From positions 9,966,928-10,030,927 of the forward strand of contig JBCFYV010000001.1 in assembly GCA_039000515.1 (NCBI GenBank): 64,000 nucleotides of DNA, read 5' to 3'. Position 1 is the stretch's first letter, and each line of letters begins with the position of its first letter. Shown piece after piece: positions 1 to 10,745 of this stretch. The notes under the pieces are model-generated. The model had not been told where the DNA came from, ran no database searches, and saw only the letters and a program-made list of their open reading frames with translations. A program made the position numbers and the translations under genes. The stretch comes from Timema cristinae (lineage: Eukaryota; Arthropoda; Insecta; Phasmatodea; Timematidae).

Positions 1-502
1 TTATATTTAGAAAGCACAAGTTAAATACTTATACCCTCTACAATAAAAATATAAGTTAAACTTCAAAGTTAAATACAAATTTGTGAAAAAGTTTTACCAA
101 GCAATAGTGAACTCCAAACTACTATTATCAAACAAAGTGAATGCTAGATTTCAACTCCCCTGGACTCGAACCAAAGCTCACCTTGAAGGCAGCCATCTCG
201 ATGAAATGAAGAGTGTAAAGATCTTGTCACGATGAGACTGTTCTTCTTCAGATGAAAACAGAGGTCTATCTCGGTCCAACAGCCACGGCCAGTATTTGTA
301 CCAGTTCTCTTTTCGGAAAACACCCCCCTCTCCCCAACAACTCATCTCCCTCCCATCCAGTCAGAGGTGTCCGATTGTTTGCGTGCTGGACCCGGGCGAC
401 CTTACCCTTGGCAAGTGGCCAGGACACATAAATTCCCACGAGGAGTGAAACCAGTCCATCGTTCCTTGTAAAGATCACCCGGGATACCGCTAGAAGAAAC
501 AT
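1..502. other. Intergenic, no gene seen
   Basis: AT-rich left edge. The complement of a tRNA B-box-like motif (CTCGAACC) near 167 suggests a degraded minus-strand SINE. Short frames overlap on both strands without coding character. Confidence 0.4.
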
Positions 503-1375
503 CATGAGTGTGAATATATAGGTCAACAGGTGATAAACCGGGCAAGACCAGGTCTAGATATACAGCGTGAGTGTGAAGATATAGGTCAGCAGGTGATAAA
601 CCGGGCAAGACAGGTCTAGATATACAGCGTGAGTGTGAATATTAGGTCAACAGGTGATAAACGGGCAAGACCAGGTCGAGATATACAGCGTGAGTGTGGA
701 GATATAGGTCAACAGGTGATAAACCGGGCAAGACCAGGTCTAGATATACAGCGTGAGTGTGAAGATATAGGTCAGCAGGTGATAAACCAGGCAAGTCCAG
801 GTCGAGATATACAGCGTGAGTGTGGAGATATAGGTCAACAGGTGATAAACCGGGCAAGACCAGGTCTAGATATACAGCGTGAGTGTGAAGATATAGGTCA
901 GCAGGTGATAAACCAGGCAAGTCCAGGTCTAGATATACTGCGTGAATGTGGAGATGTAGGTCAACAGGTGATAAACCGGGCAAGTCCAGGTCTAGATATA
1001 CAGCGTGAGTGTGGAGATATAGGTAAACAGGTGATAAACCGGCAAGACCAGGTCTAGATATACAGCGTGAGTGTGAAGATATAGGTCAGCAGGTGATAAA
1101 CCAGGCAAGTCCAGGTCGAGATATACAGCGTGAGTGTGGAGATATAGGTCAACAGGTGATAAACCGGGCAAGTCCAGGTCTAGATATACAGCGTGAGTGT
1201 GGAGATATAGGTCAGCAGGTGATAAACCAGGCAAGACCAGGTCGAGATATACAGCGTGAGTGTGGAGATATAGGTCAGAAGGGGATAAACCAGGCAAGAC
1301 CAGGTCGAGATATACAGCGTGAGTGTGGAGATATAGGTCAGCAGGAGATAAACCGGGCAAGTTCAGGTCAAGATG
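503..1375. repeat. Minisatellite, 63-bp unit, ~14 copies
   Basis: Unit contains GTGAGTGTGGAGATATAGGT and GATAAACCGGGCAAG. Successive CAGCGTGAG landmarks at 686 and 749 give the 63-bp period. Units alternate in small variants (GGTCTAGAT/GGTCGAGAT, CGGGCAAG/CAGGCAAG). Because 63 is a multiple of three and the unit lacks stops, it is open on both strands as a 21-residue repeat; this is not evidence of a protein. Confidence 0.95.
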
Positions 1376-1913
1376 AATTAGGACGCAATTCAGGTTAAAT
1401 TCTCCCCAACAGACAACATTCTAATGGTTGAGACGATGTTATTTGTATATGTAGGAAGTGATCTGGGGAGTTTAACTGACATGCTATTGGGGAATTAATG
1501 TGCAGGCACCTTAATAAAGGACTATCAAGCTAATGGAGAACTACTGTACACACACCACAACACCTCCCTATAACAACAGATTTGGAGATATGTTATTTAA
1601 GGACATGCTATCCTTGTGTTCACACAACACACTCACATGAAGGTAACACAAGGCGAGCAACATTGCTACCAGGACTCGACACATCTCGAGCACAAAGAGC
1701 ACCGCCAACAGTAGTTAGCGAGGTCACAATCGGCGGCTAGGATTCGCCATCTAGAGTGGTTTCGTTTGGACTCGAACACAGGATTGATAAATGCTTTAGT
1801 CTTACTGCTTTGTGTGTCTTTATATTTCACATTAATATCAATTAAAATACTAAATGAAGGAGTGTCCAGTCAAACGAGAGTAACAGATTAACTTCAAGGA
1901 CATGTTCTGGTAC
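1376..1913. other. Intergenic, no gene seen
   Basis: Unique-looking AT-rich sequence with no sustained open frame, repeat or RNA signature. Confidence 0.4.
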
Positions 1914-2160
1914 CATATCTTACTACCCGTTCGGGCTATACGAACGTGTACTAATTACGATAACGTGTTAAAGATGACAAAGGTTGAATTTACAGGAAGT
2001 GTACCAGCTTTTGCGTGGACGAAGAGTGGAAAACCAATTAAGGAAAAAATACCCTCTGTACACCCGACCGGGGATTCGAATCCTGATCTCCCCGTCATCG
2101 GTGGTCCAGTATATTGCGAGAGTGACGCCTTTGGAGCATCCGACATCCGAAGCGGATCGC
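1914..2160 (-). mobile_element. SINE-A copy
   Basis: Minus-strand tRNA-Leu/Ser-like SINE. The 3' tail complement (CTTACTACCCGTTCGGGC) is at the left, a Pol III B box (GGATTCGAATCC) near 2083, and an A-box region ending in CGCTTCGG at the right. This copy is fairly complete. Confidence 0.8.
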
Positions 2161-3017
2161 ATAAGATAGGGATCAAAAGGTCGGAAATGCACCTGTATTT
2201 GCATGGAAGGAGAGTGGTTAAGCCCTCTAGGGGGAATAAAACCCTCAAGCTATTCAGCTGGGACTCAAACTCAAGCCTTTAAGCCAACCGAAAACTAGAC
2301 TAAACGAGTGTGACATTTAAAACCGTGTGGCCAATGCCGCGGGTCATAACCTTGATGATGAACGTAACCATTTTTTATATATATTAAAAAAAAAACAATA
2401 AAATGTATTTAGTTCTTGTAAGTTAATTAATGAGAATACTTGAAACAAGGAAGTGAGGGTTCACTAATTAGTGTCGGATCCAAACTGTTGCGAACGCCCC
2501 AGGCCTCACCTTGTGCTCTAACGCTCATCAATAAACTGTTGCACGAGGGTCTCATTAAAATGCCAGCAACCGGCGAGCTGAAGCAAGTAAAGCTAAGAAG
2601 CTACACGAGACAGATGTATGCACTGCTGCCATCTTTAGTCGTGTTGTGGAACCCGTGGAAGAACAATGTTCAAAGGGTTGCAGTTCGAGCCTCCCTTTAT
2701 CACGAATAATAATTACTCTACTTTATTGAGTGGTTAAATCACTTAGAACACGACGCCAATCAAATTTAACCCAAAAAATGCCAATAACCCCCAATAACGA
2801 TAAAACCCAACCAAGGCCGAAGCCAGCCAATAATTTCAGGAAGGGGGTGGGGGGAGGAGGGCGGGGTTGTTGGGCACATCCCCCAATTGCCAGAAGCTAG
2901 AAAAAATTATAAATATTAAACACCTCTAGAAGCTCTATGAAGTGTTTTTTTTATGGTAACACAGCCCCTAATTTGTACTTGTATCTTATTATTGATATTG
3001 TTTGAACCATAAATAAA
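2161..3017. other. Intergenic, no gene seen
   Basis: Contains a frame at 2440-2709 without recognisable protein features; it ends in a tRNA-like motif (GGTTGCAGTTCGAGCC), so a SINE remnant is more likely. A G-rich tract runs from about 2838 to 2870. Confidence 0.4.
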
Positions 3018-3090
3018 GCTATATATATATATATATGTTGTTAATAAAATTTCGGGAGGTGGGGGGGGGGGGCAACCCCTCCCCCCCGGC
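3018..3090. repeat. (TA)n microsatellite and G/C homopolymer tracts
   Basis: TA dinucleotides at 3020-3036, then a run of about 13 G at 3059-3072 and a C-rich run to 3088. Confidence 0.8.
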
Positions 3091-3478
3091 GACGGCCATG
3101 AACCCAACTGTGTTTAGCTTTTTAAAATAATCGAGTTTTTTTTTCTCCAATCATCTTGTAAATGTACATTCGCACGTGTACTGCTTGGTGGTTGGCATGA
3201 AAACAACGTCCGGAAGCTACCGAACATTTCCGGAAACGCCCGAAATGTCATGTGTATCGTAAAAGTGCGGATGAATGCTCTCTCGACGATTGTCCGCGCA
3301 GGTGTTGACCGCAGCCAGTCGCGGTCCACCTCCGCCTGACCCAGGCCACGCCGAGTGCTTGTTGGTGGTGCGACATTGTGGAGGAAGGGCGGAGGGGGGT
3401 GACCTGGACTTTTGACTGAGACTGTACACTTTATTGGATCTATACATTAGTTTAGCATGTAAGTAATAAACTATATTC

Positions 3479-3702
3479 ACACCACGTCTTACTACCCGTT
3501 TGGGCTATCTACTAATTATTCAAATGGGTTTGAAATGTAAAAGGTTGGATTTAGAGGAAGTATACCCGCATTCTCGTGGAGGGAGAATGGAAAACCATCC
3601 TCAACTCCCCCGACCAAGATTCTAGCCCTGATTTTCCCGTCACTGAAAGTTGAGTTTATTGCAAGACTAACACCTTGAACTATTCGGTCACCAAAGCGGG
3701 TC
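3479..3702 (-). mobile_element. SINE-A copy
   Basis: Tail complement at the left and ACCAAAGCGGGTC at the right end. Diverged internally. Confidence 0.72.
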
Positions 3703-3771
3703 GTATAAAAATAAAATGTTAATATGCAACTTTTTAAAAAGCTAAAAAGTAATGAAACTGAACACAGCCGT

Positions 3772-3963
3772 CCCAGTGAAGGGTACGCGGATCAAGACGC
3801 CAGTTTCGTCTCGTCTGGTTTGTCGGGGTTAAAATCCTGGGCAGGTGTCCTGAATTTTTATTTTTCTAAATGTTTTACCCCTCTCCCTGTGCGCTAGTTC
3901 GAGTACACTTCCTCAGCACCAGTGTGGACATGCGAGTAGCCCGGACGGGTAGTAAGATGCGGT
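3772..3963 (+). mobile_element. SINE-A copy, plus strand
   Basis: Diverged head, then the body (TTCGAGTACACTTCCTC) and tail (GCCCGGACGGGTAGTAAGAT). It lies head-to-head with the copy at 3479-3702. Confidence 0.65.
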
Positions 3964-4049
3964 GGTAAAAAGAGAGAAAGGTCTAGAGAAACAAAGCACA
4001 CTATATTACATGTGTTAAAACACTGTTTAGTGGCTGTTATGTAAATGAT

Positions 4050-4415
4050 CGGTGTTTAAGGGAGCAAGAGTATTTTTACAGTTTTTATAGCATTACATTC
4101 TGTTGGCCAAAATGAATCAAATATATTTCCAGTAGCAACATGGAGCTTAGTTTTATGCACATGCTAATATCAACAGATCTTGAATAACTATCAAGGGTGT
4201 CCTAGAATTTGTCAACTTTTCTCTTTATTTAAAAAGTTTTATCCAAATTCAGGACACCCTTGAAAATATTCAAGATCTGTTGATATCAGCATGTGCAGAA
4301 AAATAAACTCTATGTTGCTACTGGAAAATATTTGATTTATTTTGGCAAAAAAAAAAAATCAATTCTATAAAATTTGTAAAAACACTTGCTCTCCCTTCGG
4401 CCGCACCTTAAATGT
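4050..4415. mobile_element. M1 hairpin element
   Basis: Inverted arms of ~95 bp around a ~40-bp loop. CCAAAATGAATCAAATA at 4108 pairs with sequence ending at 4357, and ATATCAACAGATCTTGAATA at 4171 pairs with its complement near 4277-4296. The outer termini are also inverted (GGGAGCAAGAGTATTTTTAC versus GTAAAAACACTTGCTCTCCC). No coding capacity; a MITE-type DNA element. Related copies lie at 28890, 34250, 39984 and 50770. Confidence 0.8.
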
Positions 4416-4716
4416 GAGATATCTCAAATATGTTCATAATATATAAAAGTTTTCCTACTCCTAAGAAATGTTTCCAAGATGCGAAGGTTATTATGGCTGT
4501 CGAAGGTCGGAGCAAAGAAGATTCGACCAACTTCAACTTCCACATTTAGAAGTGTCAAAGTCCTTTTTTAAAAAATATAATTATCTTTAAATGGTTTTGC
4601 AACGTTCTGAGCTTTTAAATAAACCTTTTAAAAATATTAATTTGTTTTGAATTTTTTTTATATTGAAAATGACACGTTTGTAGTATAACTGCCCAGTAAG
4701 TTAGTTATGACTGCTA

Positions 4717-4937
4717 CAGTAGCCCCGTGGCTTCTTTGGTGCTGACTGACAGCTCACTGCTGACTTCTGACGGCCAACATTTAGGTATATACCTAAATGT
4801 TGACCGTCAGAAACGACAGCTGCTAAGCACATGTTTTTGCAGATCATTTGGTTCGGTGTAGGGATACACAATTTGGTCTGGTAACTTTTAAAAGCCGTCA
4901 GCTGTCAGTCAGCACCAAAGAAGCCATGGGGCTACTG
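4717..4937. mobile_element. Mariner/Tc1-like MITE with TA duplication
   Basis: 221-bp element bounded by TA on both sides (4715-4716 and 4938-4939). The termini CAGTAGCCCCGTGGCTTCTT and its complement pair over ~40 bp with one mismatch. A second palindrome (CATTTAGGTATATACCTAAATG) sits at about 4789-4802 and neighbouring bases. CAGT ends with TA duplication fit the Tc1/mariner superfamily. Confidence 0.8.
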
Positions 4938-5059
4938 TATTTAGTTTCAACCCAGATGATCGGTATGATAGTATTGTTTCTTAAGGTGAACAAATAATTT
5001 TTGTAGAGAAAGCATGTATTTTTAATCAAAAGACTAAAATTAAACTTGCATAAAAATTA

Positions 5060-5065
5060 TTTATT
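5060..5065 (-). terminator. Poly(A) signal, cuticle protein 1
   Basis: AATAAA on the minus strand, inside overlapping AATAAATAA, about 150 nt past the stop codon. Confidence 0.5.
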
Positions 5066-5213
5066 TATCTGGTTACCAAATGTTACAAATCTTATCACAG
5101 ATACAAGCATTAATAACATATAAATCAGCAGCGTTTGTACAAACAATAATAATAAATATTTGAACTGGACATTAATGCGGGTAGGAGAGTGTGTATGGTC
5201 GATACTATCGATA

Positions 5214-5789
5214 CTAGTACGTGTAGGACGCGTGAGGGGCGCTGAAGGACGTGTGAACCACTCCAGGTCCACCGGCGTAGCCATGGCCAAACTTGGCGGC
5301 TCCGTACGCCGGGGCTAAGGGTCGGGGGGCGGTGTATGTAGGGGCGGTATATGCCGGGGCGAAGGGTCGGGGGGCTACGTACGTAGGGGCGGTATACGCC
5401 GGGGCTAAGGGTCGAGGGGCGGCGTACGTAGGGGCGAAGGGCCGGGGGGCGGTGGCGGCGAACCCGGGCTTGATACCAGTCCCGGACTTCTCAACGACAG
5501 CGTTGAACCCGTTGACGGGGTCGGCTGTATAGTGGACGGTGCGGGTAGAGCCGTCGGGCTCCACCAGGCTGTAGCTGCCTTGCACGTGGTCTCCGTTGCG
5601 CGTCTCCTGCTGGTTCTTGTTGTCGCCAGTGAGCGCGTCGGCCACGCTGTACGAGAAGCTGTACTGGGGGTTGGGGTCATAGTCTGCCGTCCCGACGCCG
5701 GGAGAGACGTACCTGGGGGCGGCGCCAGCAGAGTAGGGGAGCAGACCAGCCCTCGCCACGGCGAGACACGCGGCTATCACTGAAAGAAC
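5214..5789 (-). CDS. RR-2 cuticle protein 1, exon 2 (main coding exon)
   Basis: Structural protein of the exoskeleton, secreted by epidermal cells; the RR-2 family binds chitin, mostly in hard cuticle. The exon opens after a CCCCAG acceptor with [10 protein letters not shown], which continues the signal peptide begun in exon 1 (MAAK, 9402-9413). The joined protein is about 195 residues. Residues ~47-103 form the extended RR-2 domain: [43 protein letters not shown]. The C-terminal third is a repeat of PRPFAPAY / PRPLAPAY / TAPTY units, the low-complexity tail usual in this family, ending HASYTY and stop. The frame is unbroken and the exon is far more GC-rich than its surroundings. The apparent internal Met used by simple ORF calling is a GTG; the true start is in exon 1. 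RR-2 assignment is firm; the exact orthologue is not assignable. Confidence 0.93.
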   Translation of the reverse strand, partial: VLSVIAACLAVARAGLLPYSAGAAPRYVSPGVGTADYDPNPQYSFSYSVADALTGDNKNQQETRNGDHVQGSYSLVEPDGSTRTVHYTADPVNGFNAVVEKSGTGIKPGFAATAPRPFAPTYAAPRPLAPAYTAPTYVAPRPFAPAYTAPTYTAPRPLAPAYGAAKFGHGYAGGPGVVHTSFSAPHASYTY

Positions 5790-5838
5790 CTGGGGGCGGA
5801 GCAGAGCAACCTTTATTGTTAATATTTGTATTTTTAAA

Positions 5839-6082
5839 GCACCACGTCTTACTACTCATATGGGTTATCTGCTTATGTACTAATTATGCTAATGAGCTAA
5901 GGATGAGAAAGGATGAATTTAGCGCAAGTGTACCCACATTTGTGCGGAGAGAGAATGGGAAACCATTGAGGAAAAACCACCGTAAATACACCCAAGAGGG
6001 ATTTAACCTCGATCTCCCCATCATTGGCAGTCTAGTCTATTGCGAGAGTAACTGATGCCTTAGACAGTGCAGACACCGTTGT
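5839..6082 (-). mobile_element. SINE-A copy in the cuticle 1 intron
   Basis: Tail complement ACCACGTCTTACTACTC at the left, body GTGTACCCACATTTGTG, B-box region near 6000 and A-box region near 6055. It sits just past the splice acceptor of exon 2. Confidence 0.78.
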
Positions 6083-6191
6083 TATCGTATGTCTCTGCAA
6101 GTATTACTGCTGATGCTGTTGACAGCCTCTCTTTGTAGGAATCTATTAACGTTGAGCGAATTTAAACCTCCTTACTGTATGTAAACTAGCT

Positions 6192-6356
6192 CACTTTAGA
6201 ACAGACACAACATCCAGACCTCCAGCCATTAATTTATTCCCTGCGAAAAGGTAGAACACCAATTTCACTAATGATACATTTTCGATTATGCCTGGAATTG
6301 AGCCCAGGACTCTTAACTCAGCACACAGACACGCTACCAACCAAGCCAAGATGGCG
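6192..6356 (-). mobile_element. SINE-D copy
   Basis: tRNA-Lys-like head read on the minus strand (CTTGGTTGGTAGCGTGTC, GGCTCAATTCCAGG), followed by a body with TTAATGGCTGGAGGTCTGG and TGTTGTGTCTG. Confidence 0.68.
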
Positions 6357-6560
6357 CCAGCGTGTTATTAGTGTATTAGGCTATCTCATGCCATGAGTAG
6401 GTTGAATGTGAACTAAATTCTCCAGCACTCGCCTAAGGAAAGAAGGAAGGAATGTGTCCCGGTCCAAAGTCAAACCAGCGCACACCTTAACATGACGATC
6501 ATTATTGTCATTAGCTATAGAACCTAGGAGTCTAGGATGAAGATACTACATTTGAGGTAA

Positions 6561-8417
6561 CAGATAATATTGTACATATCCTCACGAGTTGGAATATTAC
6601 CCTCTGAACACAGATAATATTGTACATATCCTCGTGAGTTGGAATATTACCCTCTGAACACAGATAATATTGTACATATCCTCGTGAGTTGGAATATTAC
6701 CCTCTGAACACAGATAATATTGTACATATCCTCACGAGTTGGAATATTACCCCCTGAACACAGATAATATTGTACATATCCTCGTGAGTTGGAATATTAC
6801 CCTCTGAACACAGATAATATTGTAAATATCCTCACGAGTTGGAATATTACCCCCTGAACACAGATAATATTGTACATATCCTCACGAGTTGGAATATTAC
6901 CCCCTGAACACAGATAATATTGTACATATCCTCACGAGTTGGAATATTACCCCCTGAACACAGATAATATTGTACATATCCTCGTGAGTTGGAATATTAC
7001 CCTCTGAACACAGATAATATTGTAAATATCCTCGTGAGTTGGAATATTACCCCCTGAACACAGATAATATTGTAAATATTCTCGTGAGTTGGAATATTAC
7101 CCTCTGAACACAGATAATATTGTAAATATTCTCGTGAGTTGGAATATTACCCCCTGAACACAGATAATATTGTATATATTCTCGTGAGTTGGAATATTAC
7201 CCCCTGAACACAGATAATATTGTACATATCCTCACGAGTTGGAATATTACCCTCTGAACACAGATAATATTGTACATATCCTCGCGAGTTGGAATATTAC
7301 CCCCTGAACACAGATAATATTGTACATATCCTCGCGAGTTGGAATATTACCCTCTGAACACAGATAATATTGTAAATATCCTCGTGAGTTGGAATATTAC
7401 CCCCTGAACACAGATAATATTGTAAATATTCTCGTGAGTTGGAATATTACCCCCTGAACACAGATAATATTGTACATATCCTCGTGAGTTGGAATATTAC
7501 CCTCTGAACACAGATAATATTGTAAATATCCTCGTGAGTTGGAATATTACCCCCTGAACACAGATAATATTGTAAATATTCTCGTGAGTTGGAATATTAC
7601 CCCCTGAACACAGATAATATTGTACATATCCTCGTGAGTTGGAATATTACCCCCGAACACAGATAATATTGTAAATATCCTCGTGAGTTGGAATATTACC
7701 CCCTGAACACAGATAATATTGTAAATATCCTCGTGAGTTGGAATATTACCCCCGAACACAGATAATATTGTAAATATCCTCGTGAGTTGGAATATTACCC
7801 TCTGAACACAGATAATATTGTAAATATCCTCGTGAGTTGGAATATTACCCCCTGAACACAGATAATATTGTAAATATCCTCGTGAGTTGGAATATTACCC
7901 CCGAACACAGATAATATTGTAAATATCCTCGTGAGTTGGAATATTACCCCCTGAACACAGATAATATTGTAAATATCCTCGTGAGTTGGAATATTACCCC
8001 CCGAACACAGATAATATTGTAAATATCCTCGTGAGTTGGAATATTACCCCCTGAACACAGATAATATTGTAAATATCCTCGTGAGTTGGAATATTACCCC
8101 CTGAACACAGATAATATTGTAAATATCCTCGTGAGTTGGAATATTACCCCCCGAACACAGATAATATTGTAAATATCCTCGTGAGTTGGAATATTACCCT
8201 CTGAACACAGATAATATTGTAATATCCTCGTGAGTTGGAATATTACCCCCTGAACACAGATAATATTGTACATATCCTCGCGAGTTGGAATATTACCCCC
8301 TGAACACAGATAATATTGTAAATATTCTCGTGAGTTGGAATATTACCCCTGAACACAGATAATATTAAACATATCCTCGTGAGATGGAATACTACCCCGG
8401 AACACAGATATTATTGT
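6561..8417. repeat. Intronic satellite, 50-bp unit, ~37 copies
   Basis: Unit: CAGATAATATTGTACATATC followed by CTCGTGAGTTGG, then AATATTACCCCCTGAACA. Most units are 50 bp and some 49. Variants alternate between CGTGAG, CACGAG and CGCGAG at one position, and between GTACAT and GTAAAT at another. The array is wholly inside the intron of cuticle protein 1. Confidence 0.97.
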
Positions 8418-8654
8418 GTACCCTCACTATTAATTGAACATTATGTTTATTTATCACAACATGGCCTGTCATGGCCGAGAGTGGTAAGACACCGATCTCC
8501 TTGCCTCTCGGTGTATCCTTGGTTCGAGCCTCAATATTAGGATAATGGTTACAAATCCTCTACATTAACTAGATTCAGGGTCTTAGTAATCTAAACATGT
8601 CGAATTAAAAAAAACTATACATATTATTGTTTAAACTTAGACAACGGAGTATGA

Positions 8655-8866
8655 GTATCTATAAACTGAGCTGTTTATGACGGTGTGATCGGAGTTTGAA
8701 TCCTAGTCGGGTCAAATGAGGGATGGTTTTTTTTTCCTAAATGGTTTCCTACTCTACCTGCAGGCAAGTTCGGGTATAATTATTCCAAATTCAACCTTCC
8801 AGATCCCTATTTATTAGAGTAATTAATACACATAAAATGAGTATAACCCGAACGGGTACTAAAATA
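8655..8866 (+). mobile_element. SINE-A copy, plus strand
   Basis: B-box-like GAGTTTGAATCCTAGTCGGG, body, and tail (ATAACCCGAACGGGTACTAA). The head is degraded. A separate tRNA-like stretch (GGCCGAGAGTGGTAAGAC, GGTTCGAGCC) lies just upstream at 8470-8530. Confidence 0.7.
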
Positions 8867-9138
8867 AAAATAAAATAACGTTCCAAACTAGATTTTAAAA
8901 TATAAAAACATGTATAAAAAAATACAACCTTAATTTTGTTCGACTCCGCAATTGGTTACATTTCTTTTATTTATTTAATTTTTTTCCCCGCCTCCCAAAT
9001 TAATGTAGGTCGGTAAATTTAACGAGTTTCCAAGAGCTACAAGCAAATGTTAATACATATATTATCTGTTTAGTCGGTATTCAACGTCCAATTTATGAGC
9101 TACTTGGTTTAACCACACACGACTAACAAAATAAATTA

Positions 9139-9262
9139 TTTCTGGAAAAGACACAACACCCAGTCCCCCGGTCGTTAATTCAGCAATGTGAAAAGAGAAG
9201 TCCTAATTTTACAAATTTTACATTTTTAAGCAATACCAGAAATCGAACTCAAGAACTAAAAA
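9139..9262 (-). mobile_element. SINE-D fragment
   Basis: Shares GACACAACACCCAGTC and GGTCGTTAATTCAGC with the copies at 6192 and 52085. The tRNA-like part is at the right. Confidence 0.6.
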
Positions 9263-9401
9263 AATAAAAGTGCAAGAATTATAAATTGTCGGTTACTAAA
9301 TATCAACGCATTATTAACTACCTTATACCATATGATCCCATTCGTATCACAGCTGAGATTCGAACAGGGTCCCTAAGGAGGTACAGACTGTGGAGGCGTA
9401 C

Positions 9402-9413
9402 CTTGGCAGCCAT
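9402..9413 (-). CDS. RR-2 cuticle protein 1, exon 1 (M-A-A-K)
   Basis: Four-codon first coding exon, ATG GCT GCC AAG followed directly by a GTACGC donor. It lies on the same strand as exon 2 at 5789 and joins it in phase 0, giving [19 protein letters not shown], a good signal peptide. The intron is ~3.6 kb and holds SINEs and a 37-copy 50-bp satellite. The same four-codon first exon is seen in the other cuticle loci of this window, which supports the call despite its small size. Confidence 0.82.
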
Positions 9414-9486
9414 GTTAGATGTCCTGGAACTTGTTGCTGGTCCGGAGATGTTGTGGGCTGTGTGCTCTTCTCAACTATACCCCTGT

Positions 9487-9494
9487 CCTTTATA
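9487..9494 (-). promoter_or_regulatory. TATA box of cuticle protein 1
   Basis: TATAAAGG on the minus strand, about 75 nt upstream of the exon 1 ATG. The expected start site is ~30 nt downstream, near 9460. Spacing matches the other cuticle promoters here. Confidence 0.72.
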
Positions 9495-9879
9495 CAGGAG
9501 GTGCCTGGCGAGGATGACCTGGGGTACGACCCCGGACCAACGAGGGGTGGAGGGGGAGGTGCACCCCACCCAACAGTTGCGTCACGGCTTCTTCCACCGC
9601 ACCCGCCGATCAAAAGGAGGGCGAAGTCGCCACGCGCAGTGAGGGGTCCGTTGGCCGACACCTGTACCGTCTACGATTGTCCTCCAGAGTGAGTGTGTGT
9701 GGTGACAAAACATTTTGACGTGTTGGGAGTTTGAAGAGAGGAGTGTGTGAGTGTGTGAGGTAGATATATATGTATAGTTACATCTATTGTCTGGAGCTGG
9801 GGTCCCCAATTGGCGGACCGAGAACGCATTTGATTGAGAACCGTGTCGATAATTTGTAGATCGAATGTTTCGATACTTG

Positions 9880-10015
9880 CGTCATTTGACGACCAGATGT
9901 AGAGTCAAGTTTTCACAGGAATTGACAACCAGAAGTACAGTCTGGTTTTCAAAGGAACCTTGTCATTTGACGACCAGAAGTACAGTCTGGTTTTCACAGG
10001 AACCTCGTTATTTGA
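9880..10015. repeat. Short tandem array upstream of cuticle gene 1
   Basis: Three copies of a ~43-bp unit containing GACGACCAGAAGTACAGTC and GGTTTTCACAGGAACC, about 0.4-0.5 kb upstream of the cuticle 1 TATA box. Confidence 0.75.
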
Positions 10016-10082
10016 AAACTGGAGATTCTATTTGCCACAACAGCGGGAAAAGAAAAAAATGTTGATGGTCGAAAGTGGTATA

Positions 10083-10275
10083 TGTTGTAGAGAGATCGAG
10101 GGTAGGGACCTGTATTCGCGTGGAAATGGATAGGGAAAACCCAAGGTGACAAATAATGCGTAAAAAAACACCTCCGAAGCACCCGGGCCGAGATTTGAAC
10201 TTGTAACCGTAGAAGGAAATCCAATCTAACACGAGCCTGACCTCTTAGACCACGTGAAAACCGTGTTTGAGTCAC
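10083..10275 (-). mobile_element. SINE-A-like copy, variant head
   Basis: On the minus strand: GGTCTAAGAGGTCAGGCTCG, TTCAAATCTCGGCCCGGGTG, then a body matching SINE-A (TTTTCCCTATCCATTTCCAC). Confidence 0.6.
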
Positions 10276-10440
10276 GTGTGTGCCATGAATAAAGCAAAAA
10301 AAGTAATCTGTCACCTGATGTGGATGGTCTACAGGAGGTTTGTGTTTTTACAAATGATGGAAACTGTAGCGTGGCATAAACAGCAGTTATAATATTTTGA
10401 TGTTGGCAGCCCTACAACAATATCAGCGGGAGGATGAAGG

Positions 10441-10745
10441 GCTCATTTTAATAATCTAGTAATGGCCAGACTCTTGGTCCTGGTTGCTAATATAGAGGTT
10501 CCAGGTTAAATTCCCGGTGGTACCACAGGTATTTTTACCGGAGGGGTTGCTATGGTCTGGATTAAGATTAAGTCAGGTTTAAAACTTCCGGTGGCTCCAG
10601 ATAATCATGATCATCATCGTCATACCATCTCCTCTGGCTGAGGTAAACCCACCTACATGGTACCCCAACCTCAGAAGACGGTTACATATCCGTCAATGCC
10701 AGTAAAAGACCAGGAATGTATGACCGACGAGCACTGATAAGTTAT
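10441..10745 (+). mobile_element. SINE-C copy
   Basis: tRNA-like head with GGTTAAATTCCCGGTGGTACC, then TTAAGATTAAGTCAGG, a CATGATCATCATCGTC stretch and a CT-rich region. The same order of blocks occurs on the opposite strand at 23105-23425 and partly at 16122-16330. Confidence 0.65.

Noticed and set aside
629..1057. 142-codon plus frame and long minus frames at 642-1360
   Set aside because: Product of the 63-bp minisatellite; open on both strands and no gene context.
6561..8417. CRISPR array
   Set aside because: Units are contiguous 50-bp copies with no unique spacers, in an insect intron.
9286..9692. Overlapping frames on both strands around cuticle 1 exon 1
   Set aside because: They cross the TATA box, 5' UTR and splice donor of the cuticle gene and show no protein features.
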